Of a DNA stretch of 64,000 nt, positions 51,588 through 60,751 are shown piece after piece. The DNA is from Paenibacillus sp. FSL H8-0332 (GTDB taxonomy: Bacteria > Bacillota > Bacilli > Paenibacillales > Paenibacillaceae): the NCBI RefSeq assembly GCF_037963835.1, contig NZ_CP150145.1:3658001-3722000 (forward strand). Reading direction: 5' to 3'. Under the pieces are notes generated by a model. It searched no databases. It was not told the DNA's origin and worked only from the letters and a program-made list of their open reading frames with translations. The translations under genes and the position numbers were made by a program. How positions within the stretch are numbered: position 1 is the first letter of the stretch; each line of letters begins with the position of its first letter.

Positions 51588-52349
51588 CTAATGATTAAAT
51601 TGATTGCGGTACTCTCCCGCCGTCACCCCTGTCTGCTGCTTGAACACCAGCATGAAATGCTTCGGGCTTTGATGGCCGGAGAGCCGGGCGACATCATAAA
51701 TTTTGAGCTGGGTATGGCTGAGCAGCCATTTCGCACGTTCCATCCGGGAATCGGTTACATAGTCTGAATAATTGCAGCCCGCCTCCCCCTTGAACAGCTG
51801 GCTCAGATACGTAGCGTTCAGATTGACATGGGAAGCTACCGTCTGCAGCCGCAGATCACCGTCAATATGCAGTCTGACATACTCCTTAACATCCCGTATG
51901 ATCTTGCGTGTATCCCCTCCGCTCTCCACCCGCAGCGGGCCTGGCGTCTGTTCCAGGGAAGATATGCCATGACGCTTATCGAGCAGCAGACGAGCTTTTT
52001 CCATCACGCTAACCAGCTCGTGACGTTCTACCGGCTTTAACAGGTAATGGAGAACGCCGTATTCTATGGCTTTTTGGGCATATTCAAATTCGCCGTATCC
52101 ACTCACAATGATGACGAGCAACCCGGGGTACATCGACTTCACCTTTTCGGCCAGCGCCAGTCCGTCCATTTCCTTCATGCGGATATCGGTAATCATCACG
52201 TCCGGCAGCTCGGATTTTAAGTACAGGAGCGCCTCCCGTCCACCCGGCATTTCAGCCGTCACCTCGAAAAAGGGCGCCGACCGGCTAATCAGCTCGCGCA
52301 TCCCTTGTCTAATCACGATTTCGTCCTCTACGAGCAGCACTTTATACAT
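51588..52349 (-). CDS. AraC-type response regulator (YesN-like)
   Basis: Response regulator of 253 residues. Receiver domain with Asp in VMITDIRMKEMDG near residue 55 and Lys in YLLKPVERHE near 104. A C-terminal AraC helix-turn-helix (about 150-253, NATYLSQLFKGEAGCNYSDY) binds DNA. Its start overlaps the kinase gene by eight bases. It should activate the sugar genes after phosphorylation. Confidence 0.93.
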   Translation of the reverse strand: MYKVLLVEDEIVIRQGMRELISRSAPFFEVTAEMPGGREALLYLKSELPDVMITDIRMKEMDGLALAEKVKSMYPGLLVIIVSGYGEFEYAQKAIEYGVLHYLLKPVERHELVSVMEKARLLLDKRHGISSLEQTPGPLRVESGGDTRKIIRDVKEYVRLHIDGDLRLQTVASHVNLNATYLSQLFKGEAGCNYSDYVTDSRMERAKWLLSHTQLKIYDVARLSGHQSPKHFMLVFKQQTGVTAGEYRNQFNH

Positions 52350-54171
52350 CCTCTTCTCCCCCTGATTCCGGTATCGTTATCGTAATGGTCACGGCCAGCC
52401 CTTGCCCCGGACTTCCGTCAACCGTGAGGCTCCCGCCGTCCCCGTACAGCAGCTTGATCCGCTGGCCGATATTGCGCAGCCCCAGACTCTCCTCCTCGCT
52501 GCGTCTGAGCGAATCCATGGAAGGATCTTGTTCGATCTCCCGGTTCAGCGCCGTGAGTTCCTCCTCCTCTAAGCCGTTCCCGTCGTCGCGCACGGTAATC
52601 AATAGCTCGTTGTCAAAACGCAGCGCTGACACCCAGATCGTCCCTTCTTCGCGCCCGGCGATCCCGTGATCAATAGCATTCTCCACCAGCGGCTGAATGG
52701 TGAGCTTCGGAATGCGCAAATGCAGTACTTCTTCTTCAATCTCGTTATGCACCGTCAGCTTACCGCCGAAACGAATCTGCTGGATACGCACATAGGAGTC
52801 TACGAACGCAATTTCCTCTCCCAGCGATACAAGCCGGCCGGCCTTGTCAATCGTATAGCGAAGCAGCTTGCCCAGTGCGGATACCATATCCGATACCTCA
52901 TCATGCCTGCGCTGGACGGCCATCATATTGATCGATTCCAGCGTATTATAGATAAAATGCGGGTTGATCTGACTCTGCAGGGCAGACAGCTCAGCCTCCT
53001 TTTCCCGGAGTCCAATCACAAGCACCTCATGGAACAGGCGGTTGATTTCGTCCATCATCTTATTAAATCCGCGTCCGAGCTGCCCGAATTCATCTCCCCC
53101 CAGCGGACTGACCCGCATGTTGAAATCGCCCCGCTCCACCCTGGACATATTGCTCTTGAGCTCCACCAGAGGGAGGGTGATCCGGTACGATACCGCATAA
53201 GCCAGCAGCAGCACCGTCACCAGGCAAAAGAGGGCAAGCCATAACGTGAAAATCATCATCGCGCGTGATTCCTTCAGCATGACTCCAATGGGGGTCAGGC
53301 CGATGACGGACAAGCCCGAATACGGGGACTTATGGCTGATAAACAAATAATCTGTGCCTCCCAGCCTCTCCCGCTCCCCGCCATGCAGCTCCTTGATCCG
53401 CCCGGAGCCCATAAGCTCGCCGTAGGCCGACTGCCCATTATCCGGCTTTTGCTCATACAGCAGCCGCTGGTCTCCGTCCAAGATCATCAGGTTGGTAGAC
53501 TCTTCAATCTTCAGCTTAGAGAAGACGGAGCCGAAGGCTGACTGCTTAGCGTCGATAAGGATGTAGCCCAGACGCCTCAGCGTTCTGGGTTCCTTGATCA
53601 CCCTGGCTACCGAAATATAGGATGAGGGGTCGGTTCCGGCATAATAAGACGGATGATGCGGAGGAAGAATGATCCACTCGCCGTCCGATTGCTCTAGGGC
53701 GCTGAACCATTCGTCATGCCTGCCATCCCACGAGGTGTTGACCGCCAGCGGTTCCACGTTGGAGAACAGGGTTCCGCTGTTGCTCAGCAGGTGAATGCCC
53801 CGGATTTCCGGACGGTCGTAGGCCTGTGCTGAGGTATATAGCTTCATTTTCTGATAATCGTCAGACAGCGCCCATGTGCCTGAGCCCATAGGACCATCGT
53901 ATTTAGCCAGAATAGATAACACCTGTTCATCATACAGAGGCATCAGCGACAACCGCTCCAAATCCTTGAGCAGTCTGTCCAGATTAGCGTTGGCCTGTCC
54001 GGCGACACCCACCGTATATTGCTTTGTCTTCTCGTTCAGGGTGGAGGAGAAATGACGGTACGTCACCAGCCCCTGCACACTTAACGGCAGCAGCGTCAGC
54101 ATGGTGAACAAGAGCAGCAGTCTGGTGCGCATTTTACTTCTTCTCAACCGTAGGATCAGCCCCTGCAGCAT
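52342..54171 (-). CDS. Sensor histidine kinase (YesM-like)
   Basis: Membrane kinase of 609 residues. The start at 54171 has AAAGGAGGG upstream. Two helices flank an outside sensing domain (about 40-285, with YYAGTDPSSYISVARVI); a HAMP domain follows, then His_kinase (HFIYNTLESINMMA near 400) and an ATPase domain with RDDGNGLEEE. YesM/YesN pairs typically detect extracellular oligosaccharides together with a binding protein. Confidence 0.93.
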   Translation of the reverse strand: MLQGLILRLRRSKMRTRLLLLFTMLTLLPLSVQGLVTYRHFSSTLNEKTKQYTVGVAGQANANLDRLLKDLERLSLMPLYDEQVLSILAKYDGPMGSGTWALSDDYQKMKLYTSAQAYDRPEIRGIHLLSNSGTLFSNVEPLAVNTSWDGRHDEWFSALEQSDGEWIILPPHHPSYYAGTDPSSYISVARVIKEPRTLRRLGYILIDAKQSAFGSVFSKLKIEESTNLMILDGDQRLLYEQKPDNGQSAYGELMGSGRIKELHGGERERLGGTDYLFISHKSPYSGLSVIGLTPIGVMLKESRAMMIFTLWLALFCLVTVLLLAYAVSYRITLPLVELKSNMSRVERGDFNMRVSPLGGDEFGQLGRGFNKMMDEINRLFHEVLVIGLREKEAELSALQSQINPHFIYNTLESINMMAVQRRHDEVSDMVSALGKLLRYTIDKAGRLVSLGEEIAFVDSYVRIQQIRFGGKLTVHNEIEEEVLHLRIPKLTIQPLVENAIDHGIAGREEGTIWVSALRFDNELLITVRDDGNGLEEEELTALNREIEQDPSMDSLRRSEEESLGLRNIGQRIKLLYGDGGSLTVDGSPGQGLAVTITITIPESGGEEDV

Positions 54172-54290
54172 CTCAAGCCCTCCTTTTGTTAAGTAATCTG
54201 ACATCTAAACCTCTATACAGCTTATCGTATATTGTTCCGTAATTGAATTCTATCCTCTTGTGTTTGGAAAAGGTACGGTTCAACAAAGTC

Positions 54291-54334
54291 AATAAACCCC
54301 AAACCTGCTGACAAGCAAGGTCTGGGGTTTATTA
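54291..54334 (-). terminator. Terminator-like hairpin downstream of WYL gene
   Basis: AATAAACCCC pairs with GGGGTTTATT with interior pairing AACCTGC/GCAAGGT. Close copy of the hairpin at 45703. Confidence 0.6.
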
Positions 54335-54359
54335 TTTCACTCTTCGATTGTAGAATAAG

Positions 54360-54381
54360 TTAACATAATAATGATTATGTC
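54360..54381. repeat. Palindromic repeat, copy 3
   Basis: Positions 54360-54381 read TTAACATAATAATGATTATG then TC. It overlaps the last codons and stop of the WYL regulator gene. Confidence 0.85.
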
Positions 54382-55346
54382 ACCTTAAAGCAGTTATACA
54401 TTTTATCCCACATTCGTACTTGATTGCTGACGTACTCTCTTAGCTCCGGCGGTCCTACAATTTCAGCATGAACCAATAGCGGCAGCACCCTCGCACAGGC
54501 CGAGCTATAATCATACATATTTACCGTTACCAGCACTGCTTCTCCATCAGATTCGGTATTCATGACCTCAAGCCCCTGCAATATCTGCTCATTGTTAACA
54601 CGAGTACGGATGTCCACCGGATAGAACTCCCGCGCTCTGCTGGTCTGAACGAAGGCTTGCTCTGCTTGTTGCCAGTATGCCTGGAGGGAGAACTGCTCAG
54701 GGATGGCATAGGTCTCGTCCAACAAAGTAACGGCAGTAAACCGTTCGCATTTGAATGTTCGGACCCCACCTGCTCGCTCACAATAGGCGGCAAGATACCA
54801 CTCCCCCTGCTTCACGATCAGTCCATAGGGCTGCAGCTTCCGCAGCGAGCTCTCTCCATTCACCTTAAGATAATCTGCCGTAATCTTCCGCCCCCGCCAC
54901 ACCGCCGTGCGCAGAGTCTCAAGATATGGCACCGCTACCTGACCGCTCCACCACGGCGTATCATCGAACAGAAACCGGCGCTGCGCGGTACGGATATCCT
55001 CCTGGTAGGGTGCGGGTAAGCTTGCTTCCAGCTTCAGGAGCGCACTTTTGAGCAGCAGACTGGTCTCTCCTGAACCGCCCGCCGGCATTCCCATCCCGGT
55101 CAAAAACAGCTGGACCACCTCTTCCCCCTGCAGCCTCCGCAGATTCACCGTATAGCCTTCCATGAGCGAAATCCCGCCGTTCGGCCCGGTGGTGCTGACC
55201 AGCGGGATTCCAGACTCCGCCAAAACATCGATATCTCTGTAAATGGAGCGGACGGACGTTTCGAGAGCGATAGACAGCTCGTTCGCCTTCATTTTGCCCC
55301 GGGATTCAAGTAGTAGAAGTATAGCAATCAGTCGGTGCAGCCGCAT
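54375..55346 (-). CDS. WYL-domain transcriptional regulator (YafY family)
   Basis: Regulator of 323 residues. N-terminal DeoR-like helix-turn-helix (residues 1-60, ETSVRSIYRDIDVLAESG), then a WYL domain with the eponymous GEWYLAAYCE near 183, and a WCX tail. WYL domains bind ligands or nucleic acid. It is divergent from the Gfo/Idh/MocA gene with 101 bases between starts and probably controls it. Its C-terminus is encoded by the left part of a palindromic repeat. Confidence 0.9.
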   Translation of the reverse strand: MRLHRLIAILLLLESRGKMKANELSIALETSVRSIYRDIDVLAESGIPLVSTTGPNGGISLMEGYTVNLRRLQGEEVVQLFLTGMGMPAGGSGETSLLLKSALLKLEASLPAPYQEDIRTAQRRFLFDDTPWWSGQVAVPYLETLRTAVWRGRKITADYLKVNGESSLRKLQPYGLIVKQGEWYLAAYCERAGGVRTFKCERFTAVTLLDETYAIPEQFSLQAYWQQAEQAFVQTSRAREFYPVDIRTRVNNEQILQGLEVMNTESDGEAVLVTVNMYDYSSACARVLPLLVHAEIVGPPELREYVSNQVRMWDKMYNCFKVT

Positions 55347-55447
55347 GCGTCTCCCCCAAGTCTTATTATTCGTTATTTATTCTTGCCACTCTGTTGTCAA
55401 CAATACTGCGTTAAGATGAATGTATCAAATGTAAGGAGCTGCTGCAA

Positions 55448-56401
55448 ATGAATATTGGCATATTGGGAACTGGATTCGGGGCGTATCACGCCTCTCTGCT
55501 GAAGCAAATGGAGTTCGTGAACCGGATTGTGGTCTTCGGGAGAAATGAGGCCAAGCTGCTGAAGCTGAAGGAAGAGCTGGGGGTAGAGATCACAACGTCC
55601 ATCGAGGACCTACTGTCTGATCCCGAAGTGGATGTCATTGATCTCTGTTTGCCTTCTGCGCTACATAAGACTTATGCGGTAGAGGCGCTGAGACGGGGAA
55701 AACATGTATTTTGCGAGACGCCGGTTGTTCTGGAGCCTGAAGAAGGACAGGAGCTACTGGACGCCGAGCAGCGGTATGGCCGCAGAATCCTCGTCAATCA
55801 ATTCATCAAATTCGATTATGCCTATGAATATCTGGAACAGGCTACCCGTGAATCAACCTATGGCCAACTGCTGCATGTCAGCTTCCGCAGGGAGACCGCA
55901 CCGGTGTGGGGAGATCTGGGCCTGTCCGCCATCGCTGCCAATCTGATGATTCATGACCTGGATGCTATCGCGTGGCTGCTGGACACCCCTGTACCCACTT
56001 CCGTCTGGGGGACCTCTGGAGGTGTGGACGGTCAGGCGCTGGTTCATGCTTCTTTCGCTAACGCCGGTGTTAGTGCGCAGTTAACCGTCTCTTCACAGAT
56101 GCCTGAAGCGTACCCGTTCACGGTTGGTTACGAAGCGTATTTCGAGCGCGGCAAGCTGGTATTTCACGAGACCAATGCTGCGGACGGAGAGGTTGAAGCC
56201 AACCTGACCAGCTATACTTCTGAGGGTAAGACGGCGATCCCGGTAATGCCCAACAATCCTTATGAGAAAAGCCTGCGCCATGCCCTGCTCTCTTTGCAGA
56301 ACGGGACCATCTCCCAGCTATCATTGCAATCTTCGCTGAAGTCCTTGGACATGGCCTCTAAGCTGACGAATCAGCTTACAGCGGGCACAGTAGCTTTGTG
56401 A
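55448..56401 (+). CDS. Gfo/Idh/MocA-family oxidoreductase
   Basis: NAD(P)-dependent sugar or inositol-type oxidoreductase of 317 residues. Rossmann motif GILGTGFGAYHASLL at the N-terminus. The family motif normally reading EKP is here CETPVV near residue 97, so the usual Lys is Thr. The C-terminal domain begins near residue 125 (QFIKFDYAYEYLEQ). The WYL regulator faces it. The altered motif means catalysis cannot be assumed. Confidence 0.85.
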   Translation: MNIGILGTGFGAYHASLLKQMEFVNRIVVFGRNEAKLLKLKEELGVEITTSIEDLLSDPEVDVIDLCLPSALHKTYAVEALRRGKHVFCETPVVLEPEEGQELLDAEQRYGRRILVNQFIKFDYAYEYLEQATRESTYGQLLHVSFRRETAPVWGDLGLSAIAANLMIHDLDAIAWLLDTPVPTSVWGTSGGVDGQALVHASFANAGVSAQLTVSSQMPEAYPFTVGYEAYFERGKLVFHETNAADGEVEANLTSYTSEGKTAIPVMPNNPYEKSLRHALLSLQNGTISQLSLQSSLKSLDMASKLTNQLTAGTVAL

Positions 56402-56767
56402 TTATGCCGCCCGGATGAGTTGACAGCGAAGACCTGATTTGGCAGGGGTTAACCTCTCTTTTTCCGTCTGTTAGTTGCTAAGTTAAGATAAAGGTTTGGG
56501 TTTAGGTGTAGTAATGAGGGGGAGCTGGTATTTTCGTTCCTCCTATTATGAATTTTTCATATGTTGAAATGTTGTAATTAGTAAATGCAAAGTTGGTGTG
56601 TTTTCGTTTCGCGGCACGTTTTCGTTGTCGTTTTTGTATATAAGGTAACATAATATTGATTATGTTACCTTGTCACCTGCTTATCCCTTCGACTTAACGC
56701 GTTGCTGCTTCAAAGCACTCCTGCTCCACTTCGTTTTATCACCGCTAGCCCTCACTACTCCTCTCCC
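56402..56767. other. Non-coding gap
   Basis: No gene seen. Contains a weak hairpin before CTCTTTTT (56448-56463), possibly ending the oxidoreductase transcript, and palindrome copy 4 at 56642-56671. Confidence 0.6.
56642..56671. repeat. Palindromic repeat, copy 4
   Basis: The longest copy: AAGGTAACATAAT and ATTATGTTACCTT, 13-base perfect arms around ATTG. Confidence 0.9.
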
Positions 56768-57256
56768 CTACTCGCCTGCCGACATCGTATGCGCGAAGCG
56801 CTCCAGCTTAACCATGGACAGCCCGCCTCCTGTCTTGTGCTCCTTGCCTTTTACCATACGTATAACCCACTTATCCAGCGCAGATATCCGGTCCGGATAG
56901 ATCTCATCGCCCATTATCTCCCTGGCAAGCGCCTTGTTGTATATGATCTCAGGATAAGCCTGCTTAAGCTCCTGCTCTCCCTTCTCCCCTGTCATTCCTG
57001 CACAGATGAACAATCCCAGCCGTTTGGTTAAAAGCTCCTGCTTGTGCTGGGCTGTGAATGCAGCCATCTCCTTACGGATTCTGCCATAGTAGATGGAGCC
57101 GCCTAGGATTACTGTGTCGTAGCCAGTTAGATCCGGCAACTGGCCAGAGCTCAGATTCACAACTTCGGCCGCGTTCAGCCTGGCTTGCAGCAGTAATGCG
57201 GCTTTTTCGGTACATCCGTATTTGCTTGCATACACGATCAAGATCCGATTGCTCAC
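56768..57256 (-). CDS. Flavodoxin-domain protein (HemG-like)
   Basis: FMN-binding protein of 162 residues of the flavodoxin_5 type, similar to menaquinone-dependent protoporphyrinogen oxidase HemG and other small flavodoxins. The phosphate loop is VYASKYGCTEKAA at the N-terminus and a further FMN contact is LGGSIYYGRI near residue 55. GTG start with AGAGGCGG upstream. It follows the membrane protein by 12 bases. A role in heme synthesis is possible but not shown. Confidence 0.82.
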   Translation of the reverse strand: MSNRILIVYASKYGCTEKAALLLQARLNAAEVVNLSSGQLPDLTGYDTVILGGSIYYGRIRKEMAAFTAQHKQELLTKRLGLFICAGMTGEKGEQELKQAYPEIIYNKALAREIMGDEIYPDRISALDKWVIRMVKGKEHKTGGGLSMVKLERFAHTMSAGE

Positions 57257-57268
57257 TTAAGTCCGCCT

Positions 57269-58168
57269 CTATTCTATAGGTAATGGGCTTGCAGGTGGTG
57301 CGGGTTCCTGCGCGTTGCGCAGTACAAGAATGAGACACCAGATGACTGCCAAATTGAACATTGGAAACAGGATCAACTCTACCATGGAGACATGAACTCC
57401 TGCCCTCAGCATCCCAATCATCATGGAGGATATGGAGGTCAGCAGGGTTGCGGCTTTTACCAGAACAACAGGAGCCAGAAGGTAACCGTAAGACTGTCTG
57501 CGGACGAGCAATGCCCCTGTTAGCACCATGAGCGGAAGCAATACTGCTAAATCCAGCGCCTGAATCACCAGCGTGGTGTAATGCTCAAGCAGAGCAGGTA
57601 CGGTTCCATCCCGCCAGCCGCCGGCAATCCGGCCCAACCACAGCATGATAATCAGGAAGGCGATCAGCAGCAGGATGAAGCCAATGCTTTTACCCGGAAG
57701 CTGCGTCTTCATCAACACCCCCTCCCGCTCCACCGAGCGAAAGACCAAAATAAATGCAAATAAGCTGCCCGAGAAAAGCAAGACGTAGACCAGAAACAGA
57801 TTATTATACATGGCCAGAAAACAATATGAAGCATAGGTATAGGTGAAGTATCCGAGCGCTCCAGCAAGCAGCAGCCGACCCCGGATCGTTCCTCTGAGAC
57901 TCAGCAGCAGGGATACGAGCAGCAAAGGAATGCCCACCACTAAAGTAACGCCATCCTGAGCGATGGCCTGGGCTGCTGCGGACAAAGAATCATCCTTGTA
58001 GATGCCGGTACCGTACAATTCAATCTGTTCCCCCCTGATGGAGGTGAAGATGGGATGGCTCCCCTCATTCTCAGATCCTTCACCTGAAAATAGCCCGATG
58101 CCTGTTGCAACAACACCGAGCACTATCACCATCCACGTTAAAAAGCTAATGGTTCGTCTATGTCTCAC
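57269..58168 (-). CDS. Unknown membrane protein, eight or so helices
   Basis: Hydrophobic protein of about 299 residues. The GTG at 58168 has GGAGG six bases upstream and is one base past the tetR stop, so translation is coupled. One N-terminal helix, a short outside loop (ENEGSHPIFTSIRGEQIE) and about seven more helices. I do not recognise a function. Being under a TetR gene suggests a regulated transport or resistance role. Confidence 0.75.
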   Translation of the reverse strand: MRHRRTISFLTWMVIVLGVVATGIGLFSGEGSENEGSHPIFTSIRGEQIELYGTGIYKDDSLSAAAQAIAQDGVTLVVGIPLLLVSLLLSLRGTIRGRLLLAGALGYFTYTYASYCFLAMYNNLFLVYVLLFSGSLFAFILVFRSVEREGVLMKTQLPGKSIGFILLLIAFLIIMLWLGRIAGGWRDGTVPALLEHYTTLVIQALDLAVLLPLMVLTGALLVRRQSYGYLLAPVVLVKAATLLTSISSMMIGMLRAGVHVSMVELILFPMFNLAVIWCLILVLRNAQEPAPPASPLPIE

Positions 58169-58169
58169 C

Positions 58170-58802
58170 TTAATCCTCCGATCCTTGTGCAATACGCACC
58201 ATGGCTTCTATGTGCCGGTTAATCAGAGCCTCCTTCTGCCCCTCAGGCAGATTCTCCTCCACCATCAGTCTCATAATCAGCCCGAAGGCTGCGCTCCAGA
58301 TGATTTGGGCGGTGAGTTCAAGCTCCCTTTGCTCGCAGGAGGCCATCCCGCTGAACTGACGGAGCGTATCACATAGACCCGCGATCCCGCTGCGTTCCAG
58401 GGCTGCTCCCTGATGCAAAACCCCGGTGTGGCTAAGCACGGACGGCGAATCATTCAGCATCATACTCCGGTACTGTGAGCCTTCTGCGGTTGTGACCTTA
58501 ATGAACTGTCTCAGCGTTCGTCTTAAGCACTCTTCTGGAGATGTTTCATCCGGTGAAGCTTCCGATCCGGCAATCAGTCCGCCCATTAGCTCCCGGTAGC
58601 CCCGCTGAAGAAGCTGCTCCACAATGTCCTCTTTTCCCTGAAAATAGTGATAAATAATACCGGCCGAATACTCCATCCGTTCAGCGATTCTGCGGATCGA
58701 CAGCTGCCTGATCCCCTTTTCTGCCACTAGCTCGCCAGCCGTAGTCAGAATCAGATTACGCATCGCTTCGCGCTCCTGCTCTTGTCTCTCTGCTTTCCCC
58801 AT
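58170..58802 (-). CDS. TetR/AcrR-family regulator
   Basis: Regulator of 210 residues. The start at 58802 has AGAAGGAG upstream. The N-terminal helix-turn-helix is IRQLSIRRIAERMEYSAGII, then IIYHYFQGKEDIVEQLL. The C-terminal part is the ligand-binding domain. It is first in an operon with the membrane protein and flavodoxin and is likely their repressor. Confidence 0.9.
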   Translation of the reverse strand: MGKAERQEQEREAMRNLILTTAGELVAEKGIRQLSIRRIAERMEYSAGIIYHYFQGKEDIVEQLLQRGYRELMGGLIAGSEASPDETSPEECLRRTLRQFIKVTTAEGSQYRSMMLNDSPSVLSHTGVLHQGAALERSGIAGLCDTLRQFSGMASCEQRELELTAQIIWSAAFGLIMRLMVEENLPEGQKEALINRHIEAMVRIAQGSED

Positions 58803-58928
58803 GATCGTTAGACTCCTTCTGTTAGGGTGTTGCTGTTCCGCTGGATTGAACACTGTAATGTTTTTGAACATCGTTCAACTTAGATTATAGACGCCGGGAC
58901 TTGGAAAGGTTGTGATTATTTATACAGC

Positions 58929-58961
58929 AAAAAAGCCTGAAACCCCGCAGGTGTCTCAAGC
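58929..58961 (-). terminator. Rho-independent terminator of lipoprotein gene
   Basis: GCTTGAGACACC pairs with GGGTTTCAGGC (G-U pairs, one bulge), followed by six Ts on the minus strand. Confidence 0.85.
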
Positions 58962-58986
58962 TTTCGAGCTTCGGCAGGTGCTCTGC

Positions 58987-60009
58987 CTAATCAATACTAG
59001 CGATCTTCCACTCCCCTTGCTTATTAGGCAGCAGGGAGATCTCATTGTTTCTCTCAGTAATATAGCCCTCAGAGGTCATCTGCGTAAACTCCACATAGAA
59101 GGCCGCACGTTTGGCTCCCTCGACAGGAATTCCGACTACGGTCAGTTTATGGAAACGGTAAACACTCTTATGATCCAGTAAGTACTGTAAGTTGTCATTA
59201 AGTAGCGGTGAATACATCGTGGCAGCGAACTTCTCTTTGTCTCCGGCGGCCCAGGCTGCAATACAGTCCAGTGTCTCCTGGAGCGCTTGCTTGTTGCCCG
59301 GACTGGAACCTACATCAGGGACCTTGAAGAAGACTCCGGGCTTAATAGGCGGTTGCTTCTCCATATATTCAATACTACTCAGCATGGATGTGAAGAGTGG
59401 AAGCAGCGCATCCCGTTGCTCATCTTGAATATGAATTTCGGCCCGGTAAGAATCCTTGTGGGCTGTGAAAATAAATGCCTCAACCCTCCGGTCCCCCTCC
59501 ACCCTGCTCCCTTCATATTCCTTGAACTTCAACAGTTCCCGATCTGTGCCCGGTTCAAGCTTCCCGCCAGTTGCATCCTTCTCAGAGCTTAGCTTAATTA
59601 ACGTAATATAGTTATGCTTGTCCGCAGTTCCCCACGCCGTTCTGCCATCCTGTTCAAAACGGATCATCGTCTCCGGCAGAAACACCCCGAGCGGTAAAGT
59701 CTTGTCTGCGGAGTAATCCGCTTGAACATTGACGCCATCCAGCTCGTAGCCACTGCCGCTTCCTGTATACTCCCGTACTTCGGGAATCAGCGACACGGAC
59801 TTAACAGCAGGTACGGCAGTTGCCGACGGAGTCGGAACTGCGGTGGCAGGAGCAGCTATTGTAGCCGCAGCGGCTGCGGGCGATGCTGACGGCTGATCCG
59901 TACGCCCTCCATCCGAAGAACCCTGATCCGCAGCATTGCTGCAGCCTGTGCTGATTGCTATTGCAACTGCTATACAGCCCGCTCCCCATATGCTAATTCG
60001 CTTGGACAA
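58987..60009 (-). CDS. Unknown lipoprotein
   Basis: Secreted lipoprotein of 340 residues. The TTG at 60009 is preferred because CTGAGGTG lies just upstream. A signal peptide ends ISTGC, then a Ser/Ala/Pro/Thr linker of about 60 residues. A folded domain follows (VSLIPEVREYTGSGSGYEL). The last 100 residues (AAWAAGDKEKFAATMYSPLLND to YVEFTQMTSEGYITERN) resemble an NTF2-like or DUF-type stress domain. Family not recognised. Confidence 0.75.
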   Translation of the reverse strand: MSKRISIWGAGCIAVAIAISTGCSNAADQGSSDGGRTDQPSASPAAAAATIAAPATAVPTPSATAVPAVKSVSLIPEVREYTGSGSGYELDGVNVQADYSADKTLPLGVFLPETMIRFEQDGRTAWGTADKHNYITLIKLSSEKDATGGKLEPGTDRELLKFKEYEGSRVEGDRRVEAFIFTAHKDSYRAEIHIQDEQRDALLPLFTSMLSSIEYMEKQPPIKPGVFFKVPDVGSSPGNKQALQETLDCIAAWAAGDKEKFAATMYSPLLNDNLQYLLDHKSVYRFHKLTVVGIPVEGAKRAAFYVEFTQMTSEGYITERNNEISLLPNKQGEWKIASID

Positions 60010-60081
60010 TCTAATCACCTCAGTTACCAGACGCCGGATACGATCCAAAGTTGCGCTGAAGTCTGCCTGGAATAGGTAAAT

Positions 60082-60591
60082 TTATTTCTTAACTCTGTTA
60101 GAATTTAATGTACTGAAGTATTGACTGGGATTGCCTTGGCGGGAGTTGAACCGCTCCTGGAAATCACCGCCGGTGTAAGCTCCAATGACCCGGTGCCAGA
60201 AGTCCCGCGCAGGGGTGTTGGCACGAATCTGTGACACCTTCCAGCTGCCGGGGAACATGTCGAACAGCCGGTGTGCCGCCCAGGTTCCTACGCCACTACG
60301 CCGGTAGCGCTGCATCACAAAGAACTCCGTCATATAGAACTCGCCCTCCGGGTCGCGCAGCAGACGGTCGATCAGGGCAAAGCCTGCGACATTGCCGTCT
60401 ACGGTGAACAGGTAGACAAATTTATTTTTACCGCTGTTCCAGTAAGCCTCCAGACCGGGATAAGAAGGGAACAATCCTTCACGGTCCACCTGTAGCTCCA
60501 GATAGCGGGTAAAGTCATAAAAATAGAACTGCATCAATCTGCTTATCATCTGCTTCTGCTCTTTAGGAACCAGCTCGATTCCAAGTTCCAT
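60082..60591 (-). CDS. GNAT-family N-acetyltransferase
   Basis: Acetyl-CoA-dependent acetyltransferase of 169 residues. Motif A, where acetyl-CoA pyrophosphate binds, is RYRRSGVGTWAAHRLF near residue 105; motif D-like FALIDRLL precedes it. Substrate unknown. Confidence 0.85.
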   Translation of the reverse strand: MELGIELVPKEQKQMISRLMQFYFYDFTRYLELQVDREGLFPSYPGLEAYWNSGKNKFVYLFTVDGNVAGFALIDRLLRDPEGEFYMTEFFVMQRYRRSGVGTWAAHRLFDMFPGSWKVSQIRANTPARDFWHRVIGAYTGGDFQERFNSRQGNPSQYFSTLNSNRVKK

Positions 60592-60751
60592 TAAGGTTCA
60601 CCTCTGCCGTTTTCGTTTACTACCCATCATATAACTTTGTCTCATCAGGAGCAAGGCTAGTCCATTTCCCGCAGCAATTCCAAGCCATTCCCCGCCAAAA
60701 ACATGGTAATATAAAAGGACAGCCCTCCCCCTTGGGGAAACTATAAAGAAG

